64,000 nt of DNA from Pedobacter psychroterrae. Lineage in GTDB: Bacteria > Bacteroidota > Bacteroidia > Sphingobacteriales > Sphingobacteriaceae. Both the position numbers and the translations under genes were made by a program. The notes under the pieces were generated by a model. That model saw only the letters and a program-made list of their open reading frames with translations. It was not told the origin of the DNA and did not search any database. Below, piece after piece: positions 17,362 to 26,911 of this stretch. Positions within the stretch are counted from its first letter, which is position 1. Each line of letters opens with the position of its first letter. The DNA lies in contig NZ_SJSL01000003.1 in assembly GCF_004331695.1 (NCBI RefSeq), positions 1 through 64,000 of the forward strand, given 5' to 3'.

Positions 17362-17397
17362 AAAAAAGCCGGATTCCGATGGCGTCGGAACCCGGCT
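17362..17397 (-). terminator. Minus-strand intrinsic terminator in the FecR-SusC gap
   Basis: A 13-bp stem (17367-17379 with 17385-17397, five-base loop) has a single A-C mismatch on the plus strand, which becomes a G-U pair if the minus strand is transcribed. On the minus strand the stem is followed at once by six T (17367-17362). On the plus strand it is followed by A bases. It therefore reads as a terminator for leftward transcription, although no annotated leftward gene precedes it. Confidence 0.65.
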
Positions 17398-17515
17398 AAA
17401 AGTTTAGGCCTCATCATTAATCCCGGTATATGACCGGTGATTGAGTTAACAATTTATTAATGAACCCTTTCGATATGCACCAATTGGTTGTACAGTAAAT
17501 GCATAGCGAAATAAA
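17362..17515 (-). ncRNA. Candidate antisense RNA over the susC leader
   Basis: A minus-strand -7 box TACATTTG (plus strand CAAATGTA, 17522-17529) touches the susC start codon and points towards the minus-strand terminator at 17362-17397. A transcript starting near 17515 would be about 150 nt and would cover the susC 5' leader. Antisense RNAs in this position, between an anti-sigma gene and susC, are established in Bacteroides polysaccharide loci (DonS type). No matching -33 element was found, so this is an inference from the terminator, the -7 box and the locus type. Confidence 0.35.
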
Positions 17516-17528
17516 CTCAAACAAATGT

Positions 17529-20500
17529 ATGAATTTTTATACTAGAAAATTATACAGGCGGATAGCCTGTATCACACAAATTTTGCGTGTTATGAAACTA
17601 ATTATTTTCTTATTAACGACAGCAATTTTACAGGTAAGCGCCAGCAGCTTTGCGCAGCGCGTGACAATTAATTTGAATAAAGCATCACTGACTGCTGTTT
17701 TTAAAGAGATCAGAAAACAGACAGGGTATGACTTCTTTTATTCTGACCAGGCGATGAAGAATGCCGGAAAGATAAACATCAATGTTAAAGATGCTGATCT
17801 TAGAACAGTAATGGAATTATGTCTGGCCGACCAGAAGCTCAGCTACAGAATTGATGATAATATCATAGTAGTCAAGCAACAGGTTAGTATAGGCATATTC
17901 CGCAATTCAATACAGCCAAGAATCTACATTGGGATAGTACTGGACGAAAATGATAAGCCACTGGCTGGCGTGGGTGTTAAAGTAAAAGATAGTAATCTGA
18001 TAATCACCACCAACGTGGAAGGCCGGTTTACCACACCAGTAATTACCGATCCGGAGGCGGTGCTGATCTTTAGCTACGTTGGCTATGTCACCCAGGAAAT
18101 AAACGTTTCAGAACTAAAAGCGCCCATAATTATTAAACTCGTAGTAGCCAATAGTGCTCTGGACCAGGTGCAGGTTTTAGCCTATGGCTCTACTACAAAA
18201 AGATTAAATACAGGGAATTCTTATACCATTAAAAGCAGTGAAATAGAGAAAAACCCTGTTCCAAATATCCTGCAGGTAATGCAGTACAGGGTTCCAGGGC
18301 TGTCTATTTCACAAAATACAGGCCAGGTAGGGGGGTCTTTCCTGGTTCGTGTAAGGGGACTAAATGGATTGAACAACATTGATCCGCTGTACATAGTAGA
18401 TGGTGTCCCTTTCCCGGCAGGTGGTTTGAATAACAACCCGAATGGCATGTCCGGCGGTCTCCCTACTTTGTCAAACAACCGCGGTTCAGGTACACTGGCA
18501 CAACAGGGCGGAAACGCGCTGAACTATATTAATCCTATTGATATTGAAAGTATTGACATTCTAAAAGATGCTGATGCAACTTCCATTTACGGCTCGAGAG
18601 GGGCTTATGGGGTGATCCTCATTACCACCAAAAAGGGCAAACAGGGAAAGCCTAAGCTAAACGTTAACCTGAACCGTGGTGTAGCCACACCTGGTTCTTT
18701 TCCAGAGCTGCTAAAAACTGAGGACTACCTGATGCTAAGACGTGAAGCGATCAGCAATGACGGACTGACGGTAACGGCTACTGATCTGGATCTCAATGGA
18801 ACCTATCCTGAGGATGCGTATACCAACTGGTCTGAGGAACTGACCGGGCATACAGCGGCTACCACCCGCTTAAATACCACCTATAGCGGTGGTACGGAGC
18901 TGACCAGTTTCTCACTGAGCGGAAGTTATAATGACCATGGTAATGTGCTGCAAGCCAAAGGCTATAACAGGGACGGATCTTTAAGGTTTCAGATCAACAA
19001 TACCACGCCAAATAAAAAGTTCAGTATAGACCTTTCCGGCTATTACAGTTCTACTGTAAATACCATGGTTCCCTATGATTTTACTGGTGAGGCTTCTATC
19101 TTCAGGGCACCAAATGCACCTTCTTTCTTCCTGCCTGATGGCTCGCTAAACTGGGAGTCTGGGTCTAATCCATATGCCTACATCAATGCAATCTATAAAG
19201 GGCTGACCAATAACCTCTTTGGAAGCACTTCATTGAACTATAAACCAGTTAAAGGACTTACGCTGCGGGCAGTATTGGGATACAATCTTCTTACTGGTAA
19301 CGAACTGAGGGCTATTCCCACCACGGTATTTAATCCGGTAGGCGCAAATAACGGGCAGAGTACCAACAGTGCGAATAATGCGTATAACATCCGGACATGG
19401 TCTTTTGAACCCTTTGCCAATTATGTAACTAAAATTGCAAAAGGAACGCTGAATATTACAGCAGGGGCAACTTTACAAGATAAACTGAACAACCAGACCA
19501 CCATTACGGGTACGGGCTTTGTTGCTGATGCAAGGCTGAACAATCCATCGGCAGGTACTACGCTTACGCAGAATTATAACCAGTTTGTATTCAGGTACGA
19601 GGGTTATTTTGGTAGTATCAATTACAATTGGGACAATAAGTATTTACTTAATCTAAGCACCAGGTATGATGGTTCAACCAGGTTTGGCCCCGGACATCGC
19701 TATGGGCTCTTTGGTTCTGTCGGCCTTGGTTACATTTTTACTGAGGAGAATTGGATCAAAGACAACCTGTCCTTCCTTAGCTTTGGTAAGCTGAGGGGCA
19801 GTTATGGGACCAGTGGCGGCGATGGTATCCCTAATTATCTTTACCTGTCTACTTATGCCACCACAACCGCATACCTGGGCAATACGGCATTCCTCAACAA
19901 TGGTCTGGCCAACTCAGACCTGCACTGGGAAACTACCGATAAACGCGATATTGGCATTATTCTGGGCTTTTTTAAAGACAGGCTAACCATTGATGCTGGT
20001 TATTATAAAAATACTACTACTGAGTCATTGGTACAACAGCCGCTAGCCAGTACTACAGGATTTATTTCCATTGCCCAGAATTCGCCTGCCAAAACACAAT
20101 CGACGGGTGTGGAGCTAATCCTTACCAGCTCCAATCTGAGAGGAAAGGATTTTAACTGGACTACTACTGCGGTAATGACTGTGCCGCAGACTAAACTCGT
20201 TGCTTTTCCGGAAGGCCAGATTCTGACTGTTTCCAATTACCTTGTGGGCAAATCACTTACAAACATGAAGGTATTTGACTATGCAGGGGTAAACCCTGAA
20301 ACAGGGGTATACAATTTCATCAATGCCGCAGGAGTACAGGGACCGTATCTGACTGGACTTACTGAAGCCGATAAGATCAGAAATGTAGATGTTGCCACCA
20401 AATACTTTGGCAGCATTTCCAATACAATCAGCTACAAATCACTGTCTGTAGACTTTACTTTCAGCCTCATCAATAAAATGGGCTTCAACTATCAGGGAAG

Positions 20501-20879
20501 GTTAATGTATCTTCCGGGCACGCTCAATCAAAATACTACAGAATGGGCATTGGACCGCTGGACTACTCCAGGGCAGGTGACGAATGTACCAAAGGCGACT
20601 ACTAGTTTCCTAAACAGTCTGCTAGGCCAAAATACATTCAGGTTAAGCTCAGGTGCCTATGAACGAATTATCTATTCGCGTCTACAAAACGTGAGCATCG
20701 CTTATGACCTGTCCAATTCATTCTTTAAACGGATTAATGTAAACAATATGCGTGTGGTACTGAGTGGACAGAATCTATTGACTTTTTCGAAGTATCATGA
20801 CCTTGATCCGGAAAACAATTCACTGAATTCTATGCCTCCATTGCGTGTGTTTAACCTTGGCCTCAATTTTACGCTTTAA
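17529..20879 (+). CDS. SusC-family TonB-dependent receptor with STN signalling domain
   Basis: The outer-membrane receptor has 1116 residues from ATG 17529; an in-frame ATG at 17499 adds ten residues without character. A basic N-region (YTRKLYRR) precedes the signal helix ending in SASSFAQ. Next come an STN domain (about 45-115), a carboxypeptidase-regulatory-like domain (about 128-210; AGVGVKVKDSNLIITTNVEG), the plug (VPGLSISQNTGQVGG, DPLYIVDGVPF, DATSIYGSRGAYGVILITTKKG) and the beta-barrel ending FNLGLNFTL. STN marks it as a transducer that signals to the FecR protein upstream. It works with the SusD lipoprotein downstream. The ligand is unknown, since no glycosidase is in this locus. Confidence 0.95.
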   Translation: MNFYTRKLYRRIACITQILRVMKLIIFLLTTAILQVSASSFAQRVTINLNKASLTAVFKEIRKQTGYDFFYSDQAMKNAGKININVKDADLRTVMELCLADQKLSYRIDDNIIVVKQQVSIGIFRNSIQPRIYIGIVLDENDKPLAGVGVKVKDSNLIITTNVEGRFTTPVITDPEAVLIFSYVGYVTQEINVSELKAPIIIKLVVANSALDQVQVLAYGSTTKRLNTGNSYTIKSSEIEKNPVPNILQVMQYRVPGLSISQNTGQVGGSFLVRVRGLNGLNNIDPLYIVDGVPFPAGGLNNNPNGMSGGLPTLSNNRGSGTLAQQGGNALNYINPIDIESIDILKDADATSIYGSRGAYGVILITTKKGKQGKPKLNVNLNRGVATPGSFPELLKTEDYLMLRREAISNDGLTVTATDLDLNGTYPEDAYTNWSEELTGHTAATTRLNTTYSGGTELTSFSLSGSYNDHGNVLQAKGYNRDGSLRFQINNTTPNKKFSIDLSGYYSSTVNTMVPYDFTGEASIFRAPNAPSFFLPDGSLNWESGSNPYAYINAIYKGLTNNLFGSTSLNYKPVKGLTLRAVLGYNLLTGNELRAIPTTVFNPVGANNGQSTNSANNAYNIRTWSFEPFANYVTKIAKGTLNITAGATLQDKLNNQTTITGTGFVADARLNNPSAGTTLTQNYNQFVFRYEGYFGSINYNWDNKYLLNLSTRYDGSTRFGPGHRYGLFGSVGLGYIFTEENWIKDNLSFLSFGKLRGSYGTSGGDGIPNYLYLSTYATTTAYLGNTAFLNNGLANSDLHWETTDKRDIGIILGFFKDRLTIDAGYYKNTTTESLVQQPLASTTGFISIAQNSPAKTQSTGVELILTSSNLRGKDFNWTTTAVMTVPQTKLVAFPEGQILTVSNYLVGKSLTNMKVFDYAGVNPETGVYNFINAAGVQGPYLTGLTEADKIRNVDVATKYFGSISNTISYKSLSVDFTFSLINKMGFNYQGRLMYLPGTLNQNTTEWALDRWTTPGQVTNVPKATTSFLNSLLGQNTFRLSSGAYERIIYSRLQNVSIAYDLSNSFFKRINVNNMRVVLSGQNLLTFSKYHDLDPENNSLNSMPPLRVFNLGLNFTL

Positions 20880-20890
20880 CTGAAAGAACA

Positions 20891-22366
20891 ATGAAACAAA
20901 AAAATATAATCCATACCGGCACATTAGCTTTAGCATTGATGCTGTGCCTTATCCTGGTTTCAGGCTGTAAAAACTTCCTGGAAATACCATTGCCTACTGA
21001 TAAACTGGCTGCTGATGGAGCCTATCTGACCGATAATTCGGCAGGGGCGGTGATCACCGGCATACTGAGTAGTGCCGCCAGCAATTCCGCTTATGGCGGA
21101 AGCAACAACAATGAATCTATCGGTTACCGTACTTCACTCTACATCGATGATTTTCAGCTGATCAATCCAAACAGTACCTCAAACACAGCCTATTTAACAA
21201 GCGGGGTATTTCATGCCAACACGCTTACTGCTGCCTATTCTACACAATGGAGCGTCCTGTACAAGCAGATTTACTATGCCAACCTGGCGATAGAAGGAAT
21301 CACGGCAAACCAGGGTAAACTGGTGAATAAGAACCAATGGCTGGGAGAAGCATTGTTTATACGTGCATTTTCTTATTTTGACCTGATAAATTTGTATGGT
21401 GATGTGCCATTGGCCACTACTTCAAATTATCTTGCCAATAATGTGCTGGCAAGGAGTTCTAAAGCGCTTGTGGTGACTCAAATGATCAATGACCTGAAAC
21501 AGGCAGAAAGCCTGCTGGGTACTACCTATCTGAACGGACTGAGCGTGGTAACACCTAATCGTGCGAGGCCGAATCAATTTGTGGCAAGTGCATTGCTAGC
21601 CCGTGTGTACCTGTACAATGGGGAATGGGCCAATGCGGAAGCTGCTGCTGCTAAAGTCATCAATAATACTACGGCTTATGAACTGGTAGCTCCGGGTCTG
21701 GCCTTCCTGGCAAATAGTAGGGAAACGCTCTGGGCACTGGCACCAATGGCCAATACAGGGGCTACTTTTGTAAGGGATTATGGTCTGTACAACGCAGGTA
21801 TGCCTGCACAAGCACCAACATCAGCTAATATGGCTACTTTTTCCATGACGCCTATCAGTGAGTCATTATTCAATTCCTTTGAAGCCAATGATGCCAGGGT
21901 TACCAACTGGCTGAGACTGACTATCACAACGGCATCGCCAACAGCCGGACGTTTCTACTTTCCCAATAAATACAAAACAAATGTAGTGGGTGCAGAATTC
22001 AATATCGTGTTAAGGCTGGCAGAGCAATACCTTATCCGAGCTGAGTCCAGGGCCCGGCTGAACAATCTGAGTGGGGCCAAGACTGATGTGGACGCAGTAA
22101 GAAACAGGGCCTCATTAGGTGGCATTACAGCAACTACACAGGCAGAAATGATCAATGCGGTTCTCAAAGAGCGCAGGACAGAGTTGTTCTCAGAATTTGG
22201 CCATCGTTTTTACGACCTTAAGCGTACAGGGCTGATTGATGCTGTAATGAATGTAGCCGCTCCGCTAAAGGGCGGAACCTGGTCTGGCTTTAAACAGATC
22301 TGGCCTATCCCGGCTACTGATGTAATTGCCAATCCAAACTTGACACAGGCACCTGAATATAATTAA
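20891..22366 (+). CDS. SusD/RagB-family surface lipoprotein
   Basis: The 491-residue lipoprotein has the signal LALALMLCLILVSGCKNFLE (Cys at about 26). The N-terminal SusD-like segment includes QWLGEALFIRAFSYFDLINLYGDVPL, and the C-terminal RagB part has VLKERRTELFSEFGHRFYDLKRTG with the usual ending WPIPATDVIANPNLTQ. It should form the lid on the SusC channel encoded 11 bp upstream and capture the substrate on the cell surface. Confidence 0.95.
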   Translation: MKQKNIIHTGTLALALMLCLILVSGCKNFLEIPLPTDKLAADGAYLTDNSAGAVITGILSSAASNSAYGGSNNNESIGYRTSLYIDDFQLINPNSTSNTAYLTSGVFHANTLTAAYSTQWSVLYKQIYYANLAIEGITANQGKLVNKNQWLGEALFIRAFSYFDLINLYGDVPLATTSNYLANNVLARSSKALVVTQMINDLKQAESLLGTTYLNGLSVVTPNRARPNQFVASALLARVYLYNGEWANAEAAAAKVINNTTAYELVAPGLAFLANSRETLWALAPMANTGATFVRDYGLYNAGMPAQAPTSANMATFSMTPISESLFNSFEANDARVTNWLRLTITTASPTAGRFYFPNKYKTNVVGAEFNIVLRLAEQYLIRAESRARLNNLSGAKTDVDAVRNRASLGGITATTQAEMINAVLKERRTELFSEFGHRFYDLKRTGLIDAVMNVAAPLKGGTWSGFKQIWPIPATDVIANPNLTQAPEYN

Positions 22367-22392
22367 TCTACATACACTTATTTGTTAAAGCC

Positions 22393-22432
22393 ATCATGGG
22401 CCAGATACCGGTAGGGGTGCCTGACTCATGAT
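22393..22432 (+). repeat. Intercistronic hairpin after susD
   Basis: ATCATG (22393-22398) pairs with CATGAT (22427-22432). Inside it CAG pairs with CTG and ACC with GGT, separated by small internal loops around a GGTAGG apex. There is no T-run. It may stabilise or process the susD mRNA end before the thioredoxin-like gene. The role is inferred only from its place between the two co-directional genes. Confidence 0.4.
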
Positions 22433-22460
22433 TGCTTCATTCTTCAATAACTAGAAACTC

Positions 22461-23639
22461 ATGAAAACTTCAATTAAAAATAACATAGCATACTGTACTT
22501 TTTTTCTTTGCCTGATAATGCTGCAGACGATAGCACAGGAAAAAAAGAGTTTTATCATCAATGGCAGCCTGACAAACATGACACCCACAAAAGTCTACTT
22601 AAGATATGATCAGGTAACGGGAAAATCTGCAGATAGCAGTGTGGTTACCAACGGTAAGTATAGTTTTAAAGGGGATGTGGATGCTTCGGTAGTAGCCATG
22701 ATAGCCTTAACTAAAGACGGTGTGAAATCACCGGCTGACCAATACAACCTGATGCTTGACAAGGGTGTGATCAATATTGTTTCAGATCAGACCATCAGCA
22801 ATGCTATGGTTACAGGAACCGGCAGCAATGCGCATACTGAATACCTTAAAGTGACTAGGTTTTCATTTAATGAATCTGCTGCCATAAAGAAAATTATCGA
22901 GAGCGAAGCATACAAAACAGATGAAGCATTAAAAAAGGAGGTGACATCCAAGTCAAACAACCTGCTGGGGAGCGCTCTTACTAATATGATCGTTTATGTG
23001 CGAAAAAACCCTGCATCTCCTGCCAGCCCTTATTTTACCTATGCACTGATTGCATCCGGATTTGTGACCCCCGCTATGATAGATACGCTGTATAGTACTT
23101 TTCCGGCTGAGCTAAAGACTTCAAAACTCGGCCTTGCCATCGATACAACGCTCGCTAAACGCAGAGAAGCAGAAATGGAAGCAGCTGCGAAAAGAAAAGC
23201 CCTCGATGATATGGTTCCATTGGGTTCTAGGGCAAAAGATTTTACACAAAATGATACTAATGATAAACTGGTCAGCCTTTCTTCTTTTAAAGGCAAGTAT
23301 GTACTGATAGATTTCTGGGCCAGCTGGTGCGCACCATGCAGGGCGGAGAATCCCAACGTGGTCAAAGCCTATGAAACCTATAAAGATAAGAATTTTACCA
23401 TTTTAGGTGTTTCGCTTGATTCAAAAAGTGGTAAACAGGCTTGGTTGAAGGCCATCGAGAACGATGGGTTAAACTGGACACAGGTGTCTGATCTAAAGTC
23501 TTTTGACAACGAAGCAGCCAAATTGTATGGTGTAAGTGCTATCCCTCAAAACTTTTTGATAGATCCTGACGGAGTGGTCATAGCAAAAAACCTGAGGGGT
23601 GAAGAACTGCAGCAAAAACTGGCCTCTGTATTAAAATAA
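22461..23639 (+). CDS. TlpA-like thioredoxin-fold protein with DUF4369 domain
   Basis: The exported 392-residue protein has a signal peptide (YCTFFLCLIMLQTIAQ), an N-terminal DUF4369 beta domain (about 28-120; INGSLTNMTPTKVYLRY), a helical linker with an EMEAAAKRKAL segment, and a C-terminal AhpC/TSA-TlpA thioredoxin domain (about 240-392) with FWASWCAPC (redox Cys near 289 and 292) and the cis-Pro loop SAIPQNF. It probably reduces or exchanges disulphides in the periplasm. Such proteins often follow FecR-regulated susCD pairs in this family, as here. Confidence 0.9.
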   Translation: MKTSIKNNIAYCTFFLCLIMLQTIAQEKKSFIINGSLTNMTPTKVYLRYDQVTGKSADSSVVTNGKYSFKGDVDASVVAMIALTKDGVKSPADQYNLMLDKGVINIVSDQTISNAMVTGTGSNAHTEYLKVTRFSFNESAAIKKIIESEAYKTDEALKKEVTSKSNNLLGSALTNMIVYVRKNPASPASPYFTYALIASGFVTPAMIDTLYSTFPAELKTSKLGLAIDTTLAKRREAEMEAAAKRKALDDMVPLGSRAKDFTQNDTNDKLVSLSSFKGKYVLIDFWASWCAPCRAENPNVVKAYETYKDKNFTILGVSLDSKSGKQAWLKAIENDGLNWTQVSDLKSFDNEAAKLYGVSAIPQNFLIDPDGVVIAKNLRGEELQQKLASVLK

Positions 23640-23747
23640 ATTAGTACACTTATACAATTGAACTTGAAATATGACCTGAGCAGTTATGCTGTCACTCTTT
23701 TGACAGGTATTACTACAAAATAATTTTGCTAAGGAATTAACTCATAT

Positions 23748-23782
23748 AAAAGTGCCTTTTTTAAAAATAAAAAGGCACTTTT
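23748..23782 (+). terminator. Intrinsic terminator after the susCD-thioredoxin operon
   Basis: AAAAGTGCCTTTTT (23748-23761) pairs with AAAAAGGCACTTTT (23769-23782) across a seven-base loop. The core is GTGCC/GGCAC with A- and T-rich flanks on both sides, so it can act in both directions. It separates the thioredoxin-like gene from mgtE. Confidence 0.8.
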
Positions 23783-23825
23783 GCATTCCCGTAAATCAGT
23801 ACAACGATGTAAACATAACGCGCAT

Positions 23826-25196
23826 ATGGAAGAAATGATTGTTGAAGAGATCACAGCGCTTTTAGAGCAGGAAGATGATGCCCGGTTAAAGGCATATCTG
23901 GACGATCTGAATATTTCAGATGTAGAACACCTGATAGATGAACTTCCACAGCATGCCGTTAAATTCATTGAAACATTATCCAGCAAAAGAGCAGTAAACG
24001 TATTCAGGATTCTTGACTTTCCAACTCAGGAAAGGATCATTAAGAAACTCCCTGGAAATAAGCTAACTGAACTCATTAACCTCCTGCCTCCTGATGACCG
24101 TACTTCCTTATTCAGCGAGCTGAAAGGTGATGCAGTTAAAAAGCTCATCATTTTATTGCCGGCCAAAGACAGGATAGAAGCCCTTTCGCTTTTAGGGTAT
24201 GAAGAGGACAGTGTGGGAAGGCTGATGACACCGGATTATGTGGCGGTAAAGATCGACTGGACGGTAAACCGGGTACTTTCTCACATCAGGCGGTATGGCA
24301 AAAACTCTGAAACAATTGATGTCATCTATGTAATTGACAAAGACGGTGTACTCCTTGATGATATCAGGATACGGGAAATTCTTCTTGCAGATCCCGAGGC
24401 AAAAATAGGCGACCTGACCGATCAGCGGCTTATAGCGCTTAAAGTTACTGACCCACAGGAAGAAGCCATCAATGTATTTAGAATGAATAACAGGGTGGCA
24501 CTGCCGGTAGTAGATGACAATTATATACTGCTTGGCATTGTCACGGTAGATGATATTCTTTGGTTGGCCAATGAGGAGTATACAGAAGATATTCATAAGA
24601 TTGGAGGTACCCAGGCACTCGACGAACCTTACCTGGACGTGCCTGTTTTTGAACTTTATAAAAAGCGGGTAGTATGGTTAATCGTGCTGTTCTTTGGAGA
24701 GCTCCTCACTATATTTGCGATGTCTAATTTTGAGAGCCAAATTGAAAAAGTAGTGATTCTGGCTACTTTTATACCACTCATTATTTCCAGTGGAGGAAAT
24801 AGCGGGTCGCAGGCTGCCACATTGATCATACAGGCTATGGCACTCGGTGAGATCACCATTAAGGACTGGTGGCGGGTAATGCGCAGAGAGATATTTTCAG
24901 GCATTTTTCTGGGAACCACCCTATGCCTGCTCAGCTTTTCGGTGATTATCTGCTGGCAATTGATCTCAGGATCATTGGAAGAACCAACCCGGATTGCCCT
25001 GGTAGTTGGCTGTTCACTGGTAGGTGTAGTACTTTGGGGAACCTTGATGGGCTCTATGCTTCCTTTACTCTTGAAAAAACTAGGTGCTGACCCTGCGGTA
25101 TCTTCTACACCATTTGTGGCAACGCTGGTTGATGTAACAGGTCTAATCATTTACTTCAGCATGGCCCTGCTGTTTCTAAAGGGTGTATTGCTGTAG
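23826..25196 (+). CDS. mgtE: Magnesium transporter MgtE
   Basis: This is a 456-residue cytoplasmic-membrane Mg2+ channel. The N-terminal MgtE_N superhelical domain spans about 15-125, two CBS domains about 130-250 (VGRLMTPDYVAV; VALPVVDDNYILLGIVTVDDI) and five membrane helices about 275-456. The pore signature is PLIISSGGNSGSQAATL. ATG 23826 was preferred to 23781 because the upstream 15 codons overlap the terminator region and are not family-like. No Mg-responsive leader was recognised. It stands alone, convergent with the histidine kinase gene. Confidence 0.95.
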   Translation: MEEMIVEEITALLEQEDDARLKAYLDDLNISDVEHLIDELPQHAVKFIETLSSKRAVNVFRILDFPTQERIIKKLPGNKLTELINLLPPDDRTSLFSELKGDAVKKLIILLPAKDRIEALSLLGYEEDSVGRLMTPDYVAVKIDWTVNRVLSHIRRYGKNSETIDVIYVIDKDGVLLDDIRIREILLADPEAKIGDLTDQRLIALKVTDPQEEAINVFRMNNRVALPVVDDNYILLGIVTVDDILWLANEEYTEDIHKIGGTQALDEPYLDVPVFELYKKRVVWLIVLFFGELLTIFAMSNFESQIEKVVILATFIPLIISSGGNSGSQAATLIIQAMALGEITIKDWWRVMRREIFSGIFLGTTLCLLSFSVIICWQLISGSLEEPTRIALVVGCSLVGVVLWGTLMGSMLPLLLKKLGADPAVSSTPFVATLVDVTGLIIYFSMALLFLKGVLL

Positions 25197-25213
25197 CAGG
25201 TCTTCAGGTATCC

Positions 25214-26911
25214 TTATTTTTTGTATGGGATGAAAAAGCTGAAGGTAGTACCTTTTGATGGATCGCTTTTTACACTGATCTTACCTCCCTGCATCTCAAT
25301 AAGCTGTTTGCATATATATAGGCCAAGGCCAGTACCTACCTGTCCTTTAGACGAACTGGTTTGATAATATTTAGAAAAAAGGTTTGGTAGCTGATCAGCA
25401 GAGATCCCTGATCCGGTATCAACTATATCAACCTGGAGTGCGTCTCCGTTCTGCAGTTCGGCTTGTACAGTAATTCCACCATTAGGTGTGTATTTTATGG
25501 CATTGCTCAGCAGGTTGACCAAAACTTGTTTTAACCGGAAATCATCGCCAAGTACCAGTGCGTTTTTATCTCCTGCAAAGTTATAGCACAATGAAAGCTT
25601 CTTTTTCTCCGCACTGTAGCTCATGCTTTCTATCACCTGTTGGATGGTAAAATCAGGATTAAAAGCTACTGTATTAATCTTTAACTGACTGTCTTCCATC
25701 TTTGCCGCATCCAGTGTGTCATTCACAGTATGCAGTAGCATGTCAGAGGACCTTCTAATAGATTTGAGCATTTGTGTTTGGCGTTCTGAGAGGCTGGTCT
25801 TGCTAAAAACATTCAAAAGGCCTTGAATGGCAGTGAGCGGGTTACGAATCTCGTGGCTCATATGCAGCAGCAAATCCATCTTTTGCCTTGCGGTGTTTAC
25901 CGATCTTTCATTTTCTTTCCTGAGCAGCAGTTCAGATCTGTTCAGCTGCGTAATAAACACAATCAACAGCAGGGCAAATAGGAGCACCAGGAACAGCGCG
26001 GCAAGATAAAATTTATTCAGCAATAAGGTAGTTTCCTTATAGTTCTTGAAGGCCATGTCTTTAAAGGTGCCTGTCATCTGGTAGTCAATATCTCTTAATT
26101 CATTGACAATTCTCTCCAGCTCACTGGTAATAGTTGAATTAAGGATTATCAAACGACGCTGCATATCAAGTAAATTTCCATAACTCTGCTGTAGCCGCCG
26201 GAGCTTTTCCCTTGTTGCTTTGTCGCCCTTGCGCCCAAAGCCCTGAGCAGATTCCGCGTATATCTTTGTCTGCTTGTTGTGATTGATCTCAATAATGCCC
26301 GTGGTAGTACTTGGTTTATTGACAATGGCATCTTTTATTCTGCCAAAAAGCCCTTTCTTCTTACCTGTATCAAATAACTTCTTAAGTGTGTCGGTTTTTT
26401 GAGTAGTCTGATTGCGGCCAGGGGTATTGACAACAACCGGCTTTTGCCCCTCTTTAGAAGCAACATTATAAGCCCCATATACCGTCAGCAGAGAATCGAA
26501 ATCATCCTTTAGCACAAACAAGCGCTCTGATAAATATATTTTTCTCTGATACCATAGGCCAGCTTGTTTTCGCTGTGAGCGGTTGAGCTGTGAAGTATCG
26601 GAACTTTGTGTAAGCAAAGTATCAATCTTGTTGAAAGCCAGCAAAAGAGTGCGCTTGTAGGCCGTGCTTTTCTCACTATTGGTATCTAATAAGGAAGCCT
26701 GAAAATCATCCTCCGCCTGATGAAGCAGCAGCAGCGCATCTTCCGGATTCACCTTGTCGTTATAACTCTGGGTAAGATCAGAGATCATTGCCAGCTTGTT
26801 GGTGATGTTATTACGAACAAGGAGCGCTGCTATCGCAAGAATTGCTACAAATGCCAGGAAGGCCAGCAATATCTTCCTCGACAGAACAAGTGTTTCACTG
26901 CTTTTCTTCAT
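25214..26911 (-). CDS. Membrane histidine kinase (HisKA-HATPase)
   Basis: The 565-residue sensor kinase has a membrane helix at about 13-32, an extracytoplasmic, mostly helical region (33-300) with a basic Lys/Thr-rich middle, a second helix at about 301-323, then HisKA with phospho-accepting His353 in LLLHMSHEIRNPLT and HATPase_c with NLLSNAIKYTPNGG, DTGSGI and GTGLGLYICKQL. There is no receiver domain and no adjacent response regulator. Its ATG shares one base with the ychF stop (TAATG), so it is translated by coupling behind ychF. Its partner is unknown. Confidence 0.92.
   Translation of the reverse strand: MKKSSETLVLSRKILLAFLAFVAILAIAALLVRNNITNKLAMISDLTQSYNDKVNPEDALLLLHQAEDDFQASLLDTNSEKSTAYKRTLLLAFNKIDTLLTQSSDTSQLNRSQRKQAGLWYQRKIYLSERLFVLKDDFDSLLTVYGAYNVASKEGQKPVVVNTPGRNQTTQKTDTLKKLFDTGKKKGLFGRIKDAIVNKPSTTTGIIEINHNKQTKIYAESAQGFGRKGDKATREKLRRLQQSYGNLLDMQRRLIILNSTITSELERIVNELRDIDYQMTGTFKDMAFKNYKETTLLLNKFYLAALFLVLLFALLLIVFITQLNRSELLLRKENERSVNTARQKMDLLLHMSHEIRNPLTAIQGLLNVFSKTSLSERQTQMLKSIRRSSDMLLHTVNDTLDAAKMEDSQLKINTVAFNPDFTIQQVIESMSYSAEKKKLSLCYNFAGDKNALVLGDDFRLKQVLVNLLSNAIKYTPNGGITVQAELQNGDALQVDIVDTGSGISADQLPNLFSKYYQTSSSKGQVGTGLGLYICKQLIEMQGGKISVKSDPSKGTTFSFFIPYKK

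Noticed and set aside
17309..17430. A 9-codon leader frame (MKKSYHKSP) followed in another frame by a basic peptide ending LIINPGI across the hairpin
   Set aside because: The basic peptide frame has no start codon and the two parts are out of frame. The stem-loop is better explained as an RNA or terminator structure, although a decayed small gene cannot be excluded.
24656..25150. A 164-codon minus-strand frame opposite the mgtE membrane region
   Set aside because: It mirrors the transporter helices in antisense and has no independent support.
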